A stretch of 54,786 nucleotides of DNA from Cylindrotheca closterium (lineage: Eukaryota; Bacillariophyta; Bacillariophyceae; Bacillariales; Bacillariaceae), in NCBI GenBank assembly GCA_933822405.4, contig CAKOGP040000558.1, positions 1 through 54,786 of the forward strand, read 5' to 3'. The position numbers and the translations under genes are program-made. Every line of letters begins with the position of its first letter. The stretch's first letter is position 1. The notes below the pieces were generated by a model. It worked only from the letters and a program-made list of their open reading frames with translations, did no database searches and had not been told where the DNA came from. Positions 22,080 through 32,493 of the stretch are shown piece after piece.

Positions 22080-22944
22080 TGTGCTTCGCACTTACTGTAT
22101 TTTGCTAGCAAAGTGTCGTATGTACAAAGGTGTAATGTAATAGGAGTGATGAGAGGTAACTCTAAAATATTGTGAGATTATTCTAGGAATGAAATTGGAT
22201 CTGATGTGGAGCTGATGTGATGCTGAGGTGGCAAGGAAGCATATGTAGGAGTACTGTAGGATAGTACCATGTGTTCTCTGCAATGGCATCAGCTACATTG
22301 CATTTGCATTGGGTCTTCACTACGGAAGGCACTCATCTTCTACGAGGGTGATCAGTCCTCTTAGAAGATCTAAAACCGTGCTTCATCGTGTGTACAGTAG
22401 ACGTACGTACGCGGCCCAGACGTACATTCGTATTAGTCCAGTTGACCCTTGTGATTACTGTTCGTCAGAGGTGTCCGTGTGCGCTAAACGCGAGCAGTGT
22501 TCGTTAGTGCTCTATTGGCGGACCAGTGTAGCATATACTGCACAACTTCTGCTCCAAGTAGAGGACTAGTTGGAGGACCAACAAGGTTGCTTTGTACTTC
22601 CATGCCATCATCAGCCCCAACTCCTGGCCCTACATCAGAGCCTACCACTGGACCAAAATTGGAATTCACCTGCTCTTGTGGACTTTCACATAATTGTTGT
22701 ACATCCTACTGCAGGCTGTAGAAAATTGACTTCATAGAACATTTTCTGGAACCAGTATTGTCCCATATACCGATTAAAAATCCCACCAGCATATTGCATG
22801 GCCATGAGCAACGAGTTTTTTGAAAACAATAAAAGTAGCTCTTTTAAAACTTCTTTAACCTTAAAAGCTACAGAAATGAATCGTACGTGGGGGATAACGG
22901 AAGAAGCCGGTCAAGTTGTATCCTTTGCCATCAAGACGCAAGTG
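22080..22944. other. Gene-free region upstream of the Gypsy relic
   Basis: No gene is supported. A 74-codon frame at 22497-22721 contains a proline/threonine-rich run (SSAPTPGPTSEPTTGP) of a kind common in diatom extracellular proteins. It has no signal peptide or partner exon, so it is probably a chance frame or a fragment. Confidence 0.4.
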
Positions 22945-23025
22945 GCAATTTTGGATTTCTCAGCCCCTAAATGAAGTCTCAGAGATTTCAAACAGGAGCG
23001 TCATGCATAACCATCAAGGTACGTC
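22945..23025 (-). promoter_or_regulatory. Candidate SECIS element in the 3' UTR of the peroxiredoxin gene
   Basis: On the minus strand, about 85 nt after the peroxiredoxin stop, comes ATGA (23004-23001), then 12 nt, then AAA (22988-22986) and, 24 nt further on, TGAG (22962-22959). The arms GCTCCT (22999-22994) and AGGGGC (22968-22963) are complementary, with one G-U pair, and form the stem above the non-Watson-Crick quartet. AATCC on the 3' side and GGTT on the 5' side can give part of the lower helix. The ATGA/AA/GA core and spacing are those of eukaryotic SECIS elements, which recruit SBP2 and the selenocysteine-specific elongation factor. The fold was judged by eye only. Confidence 0.65.
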
Positions 23026-23087
23026 CAATTAAACACCACACACAACACCATTTCTTGTCCTACAGATTAGCAGCACTTGCGCAAGAT

Positions 23088-23750
23088 TTAAGACTCCTTT
23101 GCCATTTCGATTAGGGCAGGTGCGAGAGTCTTTTCAGGGAAATCATCACCAGCTGGATCAAACTCGGACTCTGCAATAGCAACACCCTTAACTTCACCAT
23201 CAACAATGTGCATAGCAAATCGCTTTGAACGGCCAATAATACCAACAGATGCTGGGCCAGGATGAGTCATTTCCATATCTAGTGCTTTCGTGAATGCACC
23301 AGATGGATCGCCAAAAAACTTGACCATACTATCATCGATGCCTTGGTCCTTTCCCCAAGCAGTCATCACCGCTCCGTCATTCACACAATAGACGATGACT
23401 TCGTCAACCCCTGCTTCTTTCAATGCGTCTTGAGATTCAAGGTACCCTGGTACCTGTTGTGTTGCATCAGTTGTTAGATATTGCGAACTCTGATTGATGG
23501 ATGGTTTTGATTAATCGAAGGCCGCGAATTGCTATCTTACCTGCCGACTGGATCAAGTCGGTGTGAAGGCTCCTGGGAGACCAACGATGAATACATTCTT
23601 TCCTTTAGTGTATTCAACAATGTCGATTTTCTCCGGGGGGAAACCAGAATCTAACTCAACAACTGGAAGCTTATCTCCTGGTGCGATAGCTGAGAATGCC
23701 GAGGCACTAGTGGCCATCAAGCCTATGGCGAGTCCAGAGAAAAACATCAT
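23088..23750 (-). CDS. Plastid-targeted peroxiredoxin (type II/Prx5) with TGA (selenocysteine) at the peroxidatic position
   Basis: Two exons: 23541-23750 and 23088-23453, with an 87-nt GTAAGA...AACAG intron. They give 191 aa if TGA 23555-23553 is read through. Prx5-type enzymes reduce hydrogen and alkyl peroxides with electrons from glutaredoxin or thioredoxin. The N-terminus is a signal peptide ending SASAF-SA, the diatom plastid motif. The catalytic loop reads GLPGAFTPT, then TGA, then SSRQVPGYLES; family members have cysteine at that codon. A second cysteine is kept in VYCVND. Downstream PGPASVGIIGRSKRFA and the C-terminus are intact, so this is not a decaying gene. A SECIS-like structure lies in the 3' UTR. 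The alternative is a simple nonsense mutation or sequencing error (TGC to TGA). TGA is a normal stop in neighbouring genes, so code reassignment is excluded. Confidence 0.85.
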
Positions 23751-23818
23751 TTCTTAACTCGTTGGAATTAAATTTGTGGTGAAGATGACAATCGATCGCA
23801 GTACCACCGTACAGAACG

Positions 23819-23851
23819 GTACTGGTACCAGGTACTGTACCTGGTACTGGT
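23819..23851. repeat. TACCAGGTAC palindrome upstream of the peroxiredoxin gene
   Basis: GGTACTGGTACCAGGTAC is followed by a spacer and GTACCTGGTACTGG, forming a long inverted repeat about 70 bp upstream of the peroxiredoxin ATG. Related sequences occur at 36972-37013 and 38438-38452, upstream of two other genes. Confidence 0.5.
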
Positions 23852-23992
23852 TCCGACCGATTTAAGGTACGTCACCAACACGTCAGAGACTACAAGTACC
23901 GGCGGAAACGCAATATACGGTAACGTCTGTACGTCCTCTCACTTCATAAACATACTTTATCATGGGTTCAAGTAGAAGTCATTGGATATCGT

Positions 23993-24036
23993 CAAGCACA
24001 TTATATTTACCAAAAGACACCGGCACGGCTAGTCTG
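23993..24036 (-). repeat. Dispersed 40-bp repeat, copy 1 (minus orientation)
   Basis: Read on the minus strand it gives AGACTAGCCGTGCCGGTGTC then TTTTGGTAAATATAATGTGC. The same sequence occurs at 25732-25769 and 36736-36780, both on the plus strand. Confidence 0.7.
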
Positions 24037-24984
24037 ACCTCCGCCTCCCACATGTGGTGAACCAAATCGGAGTGGAAGGACAGACATATCGAATAATTCG
24101 CGAACTTTCACAAGTTATTTTATACTGTATGATACGATGGTTACTATTTGTAGTCAAAAGTCGGTAGCTGAATTGAAGCTTTTTTAAAACACTTGAAGAC
24201 AAAGTAAAGATACGATTTGACTGCACATACACTACATCTAATATGATTTTGGTGCTGGTACCGGTACACTGGTCCCTCCGACTTTGATTGCTGCCGAAAC
24301 ATCAATGTGTCCAGACAAATCAGTGTGGGGAACATGAATAATATTGAACTAGACAAGAGAGCAAAACCTGAAAAGCAACAAAGCAGTTGCCACCTTGTAG
24401 AATGATTACATGTTGCAAATTGAAAAGCAGGTGCTGCCGACGAGGGACGATGGTGGCTGAAGGAAGCCAACCAGCCATTCTAACGAGACTGTTGAATCAT
24501 CTCTGAATCATCTCTGTGGTGGTGATGATGCAGAGCCAAGTATTGTTTTGCGTCAAATAAAGCAGACACTACATACACTGCTGTATCAATAGTAGTAGCA
24601 GATCCAGGTGACGACAATTTAAGGCAAAACATTGTTGGTGTCAGCATACGCACACAAAACAAAGGTTGAATGGAGGACGACCTATTCACCTAGATCCACA
24701 ATAACAAAGAAGACAGCGACGACAATCATAGTGACAATGCATGATAGTGCTCACAGAGGCAACTTGGTGTAAAGGAGATGACGACAAGACAGCTGTGGAT
24801 GGTGGAGGCAACTCAGCATATCCCTACAACAGACATGCATGAGGACAAATGAAGTCCCAGTCCGACAATACCGTCAGACAAGACCAACTTTTGACCATTC
24901 CCAGAGTGCCGGCTCCCAAAATGGTGGACGACATGTCTTGAATTGAAAATCTAGTGGCAGTATCACCAGTCATAGTCAAACCCT

Positions 24985-25584
24985 AGCCCTCCTTTTCTTC
25001 ATGACAGTAGCGCAGCAGCATCCATACCTGTAGACGGTCCAGTCATCTTCATTACTTCAATGCACCAAATCTCCAACCTGTTAAAGCAAGGACTTGGCAC
25101 AACACAATGAAGCTTTTATGCTACATACTGTTTGTCACTCTGCGCAATGAAAGTTGAGGCACAGATACGTAAAAAGCTCAGTATGCAGAAGCGGATGAAG
25201 GAACCTGTCTCTGAGGAATTGGAAGTGCCACTAGCGAGTACTGATGGAAAGTTTGTCAAGTGGGTTGTAGCAATGTGATGTTGTTGCTGTCCTGGTCCCA
25301 TTGCTGGTCTTGTCCTTCCTTTCCTCACGGCGGTAGCAGCAGCAGTAGTAGCATCCATACCTGAAGACGGTCCAGTCATCTTCATTACTTCAATGCACCA
25401 AATCTCCAACCTGTTAAAGCGAGGACTTGACACGACACAATTAAGCTTTCATGCTACATACTGTTTGTCACTCTGCACAATGAAAGTTGAGGAACAGATA
25501 CGTAAAAAGCTCAGTATGCAGAAGCGGATGAAGGAACCTGTCTCTGAGGAATTGGAAGTGCCACTAGCGAGTACTGATGAAAGG
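24985..25584. repeat. Direct duplication of about 270 bp, 333-bp period
   Basis: 24985-25252 and 25310-25584 are near-identical direct repeats offset by 333 bp. Shared segments include AGACGGTCCAGTCATCTTC and CAGTATGCAGAAGCGGATGA. The second copy carries an open plus-strand frame in part of the unit, but no start, splice pattern or family supports coding. Confidence 0.8.
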
Positions 25585-25731
25585 AGAAGGAAGATTCAGT
25601 TTGTTCACAGGTCGGGTTGGAAAAACACAATCAAAAGGACAGCAACAGTGCGTTCTGGTGGTGATGTTTTTTATGTTGTGATGTGTGATGTGTGTATTTT
25701 GTCTTCACTGTTTCTGCGAGCAGTATTTCTG

Positions 25732-25769
25732 CGTGCCGGTGTCTTTTGGTAAATATAATGTGCTTGTTT
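25732..25769 (+). repeat. Dispersed 40-bp repeat, copy 2
   Basis: CGTGCCGGTGTCTTTTGGTA and the following AATATAATGTGCTTG match 36745-36780 and, inverted, 23993-24030. The site is about 210 bp upstream of the DAK start codon. Confidence 0.7.
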
Positions 25770-25979
25770 CTGACAATAGAACGAAGAGCAACGCGTTAAA
25801 ACGCGTTTTCCCCCATCTTCCAGCTATCGTCCAATGTACGGTAACGTCTGTACATCCTTTCACCACATAAACGCTTATCGAGGATAGAAGACACCACTCT
25901 TCACTGATGTTTTCTGGTCCAACGTCTTGTTGTTGTGTCACCTTGATGACACAAGAGACCGTCTTCGAATATAGGTACA

Positions 25980-28201
25980 ATGGTGGTGAAAAAAATCATT
26001 AATGATCCAAAGAATGCAGTAGAAGATTTCATAGGAGGTATCTTAGCTACCTATGTATGTACAATGCTGTTCTGAGCTCGGGAAAATCTTATTCTATAAT
26101 TTGTTTTCAACGAAAATCTATTGATTATTCTTTAAAAAGCTCACACTCTCCTTGTTTCGTTTCTGCTGTCTTTCTTGTAGCCGAATCGGTTTAAGAAGCT
26201 TCAAAACCATGATGTCCTGTTAGATGCAAATCCTTCAAATACCGTGCAGCTGATTTCTGGAGGCGGTAAGTTGAAAGCACCCTTCTCATACCTCGGAAGC
26301 CCGTACATTCCGATCTCACTCGGTTTCTTCATAGGCTGCGGTCACGAGCCGTCTCATGCAGGTATGTAGAGTAGATATTTTCGCCTTTTATCATCTGTAT
26401 CTTGTGCTGACAACAATGAATACCAGGCTGGATTGGCAAAGGGATGCTCTCTGGAGCTGTGCTTGGAGGTATTTTTGCTTCTCCAAGTGTATCGGCTGTT
26501 TTGGCAGCTATCCGAGCTGCTGCGGCGAGCAACAAGAACAGAGGAGTTTTGTTGATTGTGAAGAACTATACAGGCGACCGATTGAGTAAGTGGCTATTGA
26601 TATCATCATCAGAGTGCTGACTACTTGCTGATATTATGCCCGTTTGTAATGATTTCTTTAGACTTTGGTATGGCATGTGAACAAGCCGCCCAAAGTAATA
26701 TTAACTGTAGGATGGTCGTAGTTGCGGTATGTATGGATTATGAATATCTTTGGAAGTAGAATGTTATGGAATGTAACCAACATCGCTTTTTGACAGGATG
26801 ACTGTGCGTTGCAGAGACAAAAGGGAATCACTGGACAGCGTGGAGTAGCTGGGATATGCCTTGTGCATAAAGTGGCGGGAGCGGCGGCTGAGGCTAGAAA
26901 GACCTTGGACGAAATAGTTGATATAGTTTCTGAGGTTTGCTCCCAAATTGGAACCCTTGGTGTTTCTCTTGATGCTGTAACAGTGCCAGGTGCCAAGTCT
27001 TTGAATGCTCGTCTAGATGACGTAACGATTGAAATTGGCCTCGGAATTCATGGAGAGGCTGGTATGAGGTGCGTAAATGAGACTTAAAGTCACTTTATAA
27101 AATATGTTGTGCTAATGCTGTGATGGAAGACAAGTACCATTGATGACTGCAAATGAAATTGCTCGGGATTTGTTGAAGTCGATCCAAGAATATGGTCGAG
27201 CTGTAACAAGGAATGGCAAGGAAGATATAATTCCGTTTATTGAACAAGGAGATGATATTTGTTTGCTAATCAACAATCTCGGGGGAACTTCGAATTTCGA
27301 GCTGGCTATCTTTACCGGGGCTGTTGTTTCAGAATTGGAAAAAGTTTACAAGGTGCAAGTTTCGAGACTTTTTGTGGGCAGCTACATGACAGCGTTCGAT
27401 ACACATGGAGCAAGTATTACGATTTTCAACTTGTCGAACGTTTCTGATCAGATAAAGACATTCCTTGACGCTCCCTGTTCTGCGCCATCTTGGGTGGAAT
27501 GTGATCCAGTAACCGCACATCCACGGAACTCCCTGGAAGAGTTACCCGAAGTCAAACAAGTAAATGAATCATTATTGAAGAAGCCAACTCTTCAGATTGC
27601 AGGATTTGATGAGTTGTCCAGGTCCCTCGTGCTGAAGGCTGTTCAAAGACTGAGCGAAAACGAGACTGTGTTGACAAAGTATGACACAATCGTTGGAGAC
27701 GGGGACTGTGGTATCACTATGAAACGAGGAGCAAATGAGATTGAAAAGCGACTTTCCAATGGTGGCATTGATATTACTCATCCAGTAAGTCTATTCAGCA
27801 ATATTGCGGATGCTATCTCGTTTGCAATGGGAGGTACGTCGGGATTCTTGCTAGAGCTGTTATTTCGGCGAATGAGTTCATTCGCGGCGGGACAAAAAAA
27901 GATTGATGCCGCAGACATTAGCAGTGCATTTATGGCAGGTGTTGATGCATTAAGGATCTATGGAGGTGCTACAATTGGTTCTCGAACTATGATGGATGCG
28001 TTGATTCCTGCAGCAAAAAGTCTCGTTGAGAACAGTGATTTGAAGCTCGCTGCAGCCAACGCGAAACTCGGTGCTGAAAAAACAGCAAAAATGAAATTAG
28101 CTTCAGCTGGTCGATCGAATTATTTGAATGCAGAAACCCTTGAAGGCACACCGGACCCTGGCGCAGTGGCGGTATCGCTTGTTTTTGACGCAATATCTTA
28201 A
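25980..28201 (+). CDS. DAK1: Dihydroxyacetone (glycerone) kinase
   Basis: Seven exons: 25980-26054, 26181-26265, 26335-26361, 26427-26585, 26662-26726, 26797-27068, 27130-28201. All junctions are in frame and give 584 aa, the usual length of ATP-dependent DAKs. The enzyme phosphorylates dihydroxyacetone (and often D-glyceraldehyde) to feed glycolysis. The DhaK half shows [13 protein letters not shown] and [10 protein letters not shown], whose histidine holds the substrate covalently. The DhaL half shows [13 protein letters not shown], with the aspartates that bind Mg-ATP, and GGTSG. The start [12 protein letters not shown] matches the family N-terminus. No transit peptide is visible, so it is probably cytosolic. 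The first intron is 126 nt and the others are shorter. Confidence 0.95.
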
Positions 28202-28467
28202 AATTGATTCGGTAGCCGAATGAATGGTATCTTTGCCATTCTGTTGGAGAAAGTTTGGTTTTCATAGAATTTCGGTAGCTTGTGAAGTGAATGGTTGGAA
28301 GGGTCTGGATTAGGGTTGGAGTTCTGTGTACTCAGCATTTACACCGCCTAAAACTCATAGCAAAACACTTGTCCATGGTATAACATCTTACAAAGCCGGC
28401 ATTTGAATTTTCTATCAGCCATAATTTAAATTTTTTTCTACAGCAAAAGCTACGAACAGTGTGTTCG

Positions 28468-29379
28468 CTATATTGTGCTTGACGATACATCTCTTGGAGA
28501 ATGCAATCCTATCTCGTGCATTTCTACGTCTGCTGGTAGTTTTTGCATCAGCCCACCAGAGACCCTGTGACACTGTGCATCTATTGTAGTCATCAAGTCT
28601 TGAAGGTTCACGTTGTTTTCGAGTGATGCTCGTAATTCATCTGCTGCTCTGGCTACTGCTTCGCCGTAATAGTCTATGCCCGTAAACGACGAAACCGACT
28701 GAAGAAATCTATCGCTTTGCTCCCTCGGAAATATCGCAGTATCAATCCTCTCCATGGAAATCTTCATCGCTGCCATCGACATTGACGACGAAGAGTATTT
28801 GATAAACTTGTAGATGCAGGTTGACACTTCGGATATAAATCGAGTGACTTCCATAATCATGTAGCGTGCGATGGCCGAGGTTTCTGGGGGAAGTAATCGA
28901 AGCAATTGTCGCATGAAACATACTGGTGTGGGTGGATGCACATGCCAATCGAGTACATGTAGCATCTCTGTTTCCATTGCAATTACATCAGCTTCATTGA
29001 AAAGCCCACGGCCTAACTTCACCATACTGTCGAGCTTCACAGATGTAGAATCGTTTAGCTTGATTGAAAGCATGAGGCTTGTCATTGCAACAAGCTGAAA
29101 ATCCCTGCGGCATCGAACTAGTCCACGACTTGCCGAGAGGTCAAGAAAGTAAGTAGCTACCGCGACCGACTCCCGTCTTAGGTTACAATGATCGACAACT
29201 CCGTACATCCACTCAATGATTCTCTGTCTCCAACAGCCATCGATCACTTCGTTGTCCGTAACGCAGCGTAGTTCGGTTGCCAGATAGTCTATTCTCCTAT
29301 ATGTTGTTACTTCTTGGCGCAACATATTCCTGACAATGTCAGTGACATCGTCATGATTTACAAGCGTGGAGCAGCTCAT
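28468..29379 (-). CDS. Cyclin, probably of the diatom-expanded class
   Basis: A single exon of 303 aa, taking the ATG at 29379 (MSCSTLVNHDDV). Upstream codons are also open, but that extension is not conserved-looking. The cyclin box is visible at residues 45-150: RIIEWMYGVVDHCNLRRESVAVATYFLDLSAS, which must be read as two blocks, then LVAMTSLMLSIKLND and METEMLHVLDWHVHPPTP. The lysine and glutamate that contact CDKs in the first box are partly replaced. Small, divergent single-box cyclins of this kind form a large expansion in diatom genomes and respond to light and nutrients in published work. The CDK partner and cell-cycle phase cannot be inferred here. It converges on DAK, with 266 bp between their stops. 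Confidence 0.8.
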   Translation of the reverse strand: MSCSTLVNHDDVTDIVRNMLRQEVTTYRRIDYLATELRCVTDNEVIDGCWRQRIIEWMYGVVDHCNLRRESVAVATYFLDLSASRGLVRCRRDFQLVAMTSLMLSIKLNDSTSVKLDSMVKLGRGLFNEADVIAMETEMLHVLDWHVHPPTPVCFMRQLLRLLPPETSAIARYMIMEVTRFISEVSTCIYKFIKYSSSSMSMAAMKISMERIDTAIFPREQSDRFLQSVSSFTGIDYYGEAVARAADELRASLENNVNLQDLMTTIDAQCHRVSGGLMQKLPADVEMHEIGLHSPRDVSSSTI

Positions 29380-29909
29380 TTTTCTTGATATGGCTTGAAT
29401 ATGAATTTTCTTGATTCCAACCAAAATCTGACTTGGTTGACAGTCCGGAAGACACCAGAAATGCATGTAAATAAATTGTGTACTTAGACAATATCTATCG
29501 CTAGCATTAATTGAGATTCGGCTGGCTGCCGTTGGATTATCCGTTGAATATCTCCATCTCTCGAGTTCTCCAACTATTTTCAAGAGCTCTGGTTCAGGAA
29601 CGGCCGGGAACTGTGGTCCGATGAGTCAAAGCGCACGCACTCGCAAATGGATATGGGAATCTTGTTGATGGAATCATGCAAATTTTTTGTTTTGTCGCCC
29701 TAATCGAATATCAGCACGAAAGGTCGATAAACAGACTCTAAATGTTTGTGCGGAGGGTGGAGGAGTCCTTTGGTTCCGAAACTGACATACAGTATGTCCG
29801 AATGTTTAATAAAACCTTCCATCGACACGTCGTTACCACCCAACTTCTTAATGTAAAACGCTTAACAGTTGATAAAAGCACATTTCGATTCACACTTGGT
29901 CAATTTTCC

Positions 29910-30056
29910 AACGGAGGGGTTGACTGGCTCGTAGACAAGTTGTCAACAGCCTCGGCTGGCTCATGGACAATCTGTCCACGCCTCGGCTGGCTCCGTGGAC
30001 AATTCGTCCACGAGCCTGCCATCACCGTGGACCGATTGTCTATCCAATCACATTGT
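29910..30056. repeat. Cluster of TGGACAATNNGTCCA hairpins, A
   Basis: Units such as TGGACAATCTGTCCA and TGGACAATTCGTCCA have arms TGGAC/GTCCA around a 5-nt loop. They are separated by CGCCTCGGCTGGCTC-type linkers, giving a period of about 30 bp. The cluster ends with TGTCTATCCAATCA. Degenerate units at its left end (GTAGACAAGTTGTCAAC) show decay. Confidence 0.75.
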
Positions 30057-30899
30057 CCCATTCCATTCACCTCTTCCGGGGGGATTTCAACGCTGGAAAT
30101 CAGATTTCCGGGAAGCGCAGGTATCACATAATCTTGGTCAAACCATTTGCTTGCGTCTACCAGTTTCTACATACGGTACGTGACGGGAGCTGGTGCCATA
30201 TCCAGGTTACTGCAATTCAAAAAAGGCGAATCAAAAATATTGTTCGTCACGGAGAAACTCACCAATTCTACAGACAATCACACTATTGACCTATCATCTA
30301 TCATCGTATAAAACTGAACCATGGCACGAGGACGAAGTGGAAGCCAGCTGCGCGGAGCAGCTTCATAGGACAACACAACAATCCAACTTCGGGGGCTTCG
30401 TTGAGGATCTGACAGTTGGCCAGGAGATCCGTTTCTATCTTGGCTGGACACTCAGTGCATACAACTCTCGGCTGAATGAATGAGTTCACGCAGGCTCATT
30501 TCCGTTCGTTTTCCATGGTTGAAAAAAGTTTATACTGCGGAGCCGCTTCTTCGTGTTTCTCCAATTGGGCATGAGGCTGTTCCATCGGAATTCATCCCTT
30601 GCTAGTGTCCGAACTACCACATTGTTGCAGTTCGTCTAACATAGAGAGTATGGCAAGGAGGCAGCAGGATGATGCAGGTAGATTCCAATCTTACTGCCAT
30701 ATCTTTGCCGAACTCTCGACTTACTCACAAATGAAGCGTCGCAAGCCAATCATTGAGATGCTATAGATAACATAGTTGATTAAATAGTTAAGTTTTAATG
30801 CAACCAGGATGTAGAGAGTGCAGACGCCATGTTCACAAGTCAATCATATACCAAAGGATTGATATGTGCGACCCGGTTATTGGTTGGATGGTTCTTCAA

Positions 30900-31560
30900 C
30901 TGTAAAATAGGCAACTTATAAATATTCCAAATCTCATCTAACAGGATTAGTAGTCTTCCCATTCAATGTGATTTGAACAAAGTACTTACATCAGAATAAC
31001 AAGCTCGATACCTTTCTTGTCTTGTCTTGCTTGCTGCTGTATTGAACTATGATGTGACCGTATCGGTAGAATAGGCAAGTCAGAAATATTCCGAATCTCA
31101 ATTTTAGCAGGGAAGGTCCAAGATAAATCCCTCTCCCCTCCTGCTTTCAAACAATGTTGATTGTTGCATTTATCGATACTTTTCATGTCTTGTTTGCTGC
31201 GGATGTGAATGCAAACAATGCTTTGACCATGGCGTAGACATTTATGCTGTACAGTAGCAAGATCAATCACACTCCGCTCCATCAGCTTTCAAACAATGTG
31301 GATTGTAGCATTCTTCTTGCCGAATTCATAACGTTGTTGCTGATTTGTTGGCTTGAGTCGCTTGTTCTTCAAAGACTACTGTATCAAGCAGGTCACGACA
31401 AGCAGGTAACAACGAATTTATTGATACCTTCTTGTCTTCTTTGCTGCGGTACTGAATGCAAACGATTTGACCGACCTTTGAAAAGGCAAAACATTCCGAA
31501 TCTCGTTTAAGCAGTGCAGTAGCAAGATAATCTCACTCTGCTTTCGCTTTCTAGTGGATT
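30900..31560. repeat. Diverged tandem repeat of about 170-240 bp
   Basis: At least three copies of ATTCCAAATCTC/ATTCCGAATCTC preceded by ATAGGCAA or AAAGGCAA lie near 30910, 31070 and 31485. Between them are copies of CTTGTCTTGTTTGCTGCGG with GAATGCAAAC. Units are diverged and of unequal length. Confidence 0.5.
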
Positions 31561-32493
31561 GTTGGATTGCTTCATTCTAATCAATCAGCACCTACTCAGA
31601 TCGCGAGCGCCGATGCAGATTTGTTGGAACTCATCTTGTCTTCATTGATGATGCCCCTGATGTATACGATGTTGTGCTTCTGCCTCCAGGCTGTTTTGCA
31701 TCATGGCTATTTAGCGTCTGTTGTGGTCAGTGCCGTGTGCTGTCCTGCTCCGTTGCCCTTGTTGCTCGTTGGAGGCTCGTGATCGAAGTGTTGTCGATGG
31801 AAACAATGATGACACACACTATGTATGATACGATGCTTCTCAACATGAAACTAGCTCCCGTCAAAAACGGTACCAAAACGGACGAACAATGCCTCTACTA
31901 CAGTCATATCCGGGTCGCTTAGCAGCTCTATTTTTTGAAATCAAATATTATTCGTCTGTTCTTCGATCTTTGGTTATTCCAAGCGGAAATGTGCCGTCAT
32001 CGTAGGGGTAGTATGAAAAATACGACGATTTTCAAATATTCATCACCTATTTTATGGAATACCTGCCAAGCAATTCAACGATACTATCCATGGCACAAGT
32101 TCTCCCCTGACGAAAGCCCCCCCTGAATGCTTTTATGTGTCAATATCTAATGGGTGTTTCTTGCGATGCCAATGTGGTTAGAGCCACTTTTCGCCTTTTT
32201 GCGAAGGATTTCCAGAGGTATGTTAGTGAACTTAGCCCACAGGATTTGACATTTGGCTAAGACTCTTCCATTGCCCATCTCTGCACCCATTGAAGGGTCA
32301 TCCTGGTTTACGTTTTGTAGCAATGGCATTTCAGAAAGTACTATTACCTCCATTCAATCTAGATTTTCATGGTCAATCCATTAAAAACTAAAGAATACCG
32401 TTTTATGTCCTTTTTTATCATACAAGGAGGGTCAAGCAGCGGTCCTGTAGGGAATCCCGCCATGCTTGGACCCGCTTTAGTAAAGCATTCTGA

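Larger units (their letters stand above)
23751..25979. other. Gene-free region between peroxiredoxin and DAK
   Basis: No gene can be supported in 2.2 kb. The region contains a TACCAGGTAC palindrome just upstream of the peroxiredoxin gene, a direct duplication of about 270 bp (24985-25584) and two copies, in opposite orientation, of a 40-bp dispersed repeat. It also holds a 35-bp direct repeat (ACGGTAACGTCTGTAC...) at 23920-23952 and 25839-25872. Open frames at 24144-24689 and 25393-25752 are short and unrecognised. Confidence 0.5.

Noticed and set aside
22497..22721. Proline/threonine-rich secreted protein
   Set aside because: Only 74 codons, no signal peptide, no splice partners, next to retroelement debris.
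23541..23570. Reassignment of TGA to an amino acid in the nuclear code
   Set aside because: DRG1 and CYP97 end naturally at TGA at their family-consensus C-termini, so TGA is a stop here. The peroxiredoxin codon is a special case.
29380..29583. N-terminal extension of the cyclin to 371 aa
   Set aside because: The added 68 residues are cysteine- and tryptophan-rich, unlike a cyclin N-terminus, and the ATG at 29379 gives the usual size for the class.
30193..30483. 96-codon frame in the cyclin-Harbinger spacer
   Set aside because: Overlapped by a minus-strand frame, no conserved motif and adjacent to the hairpin cluster.
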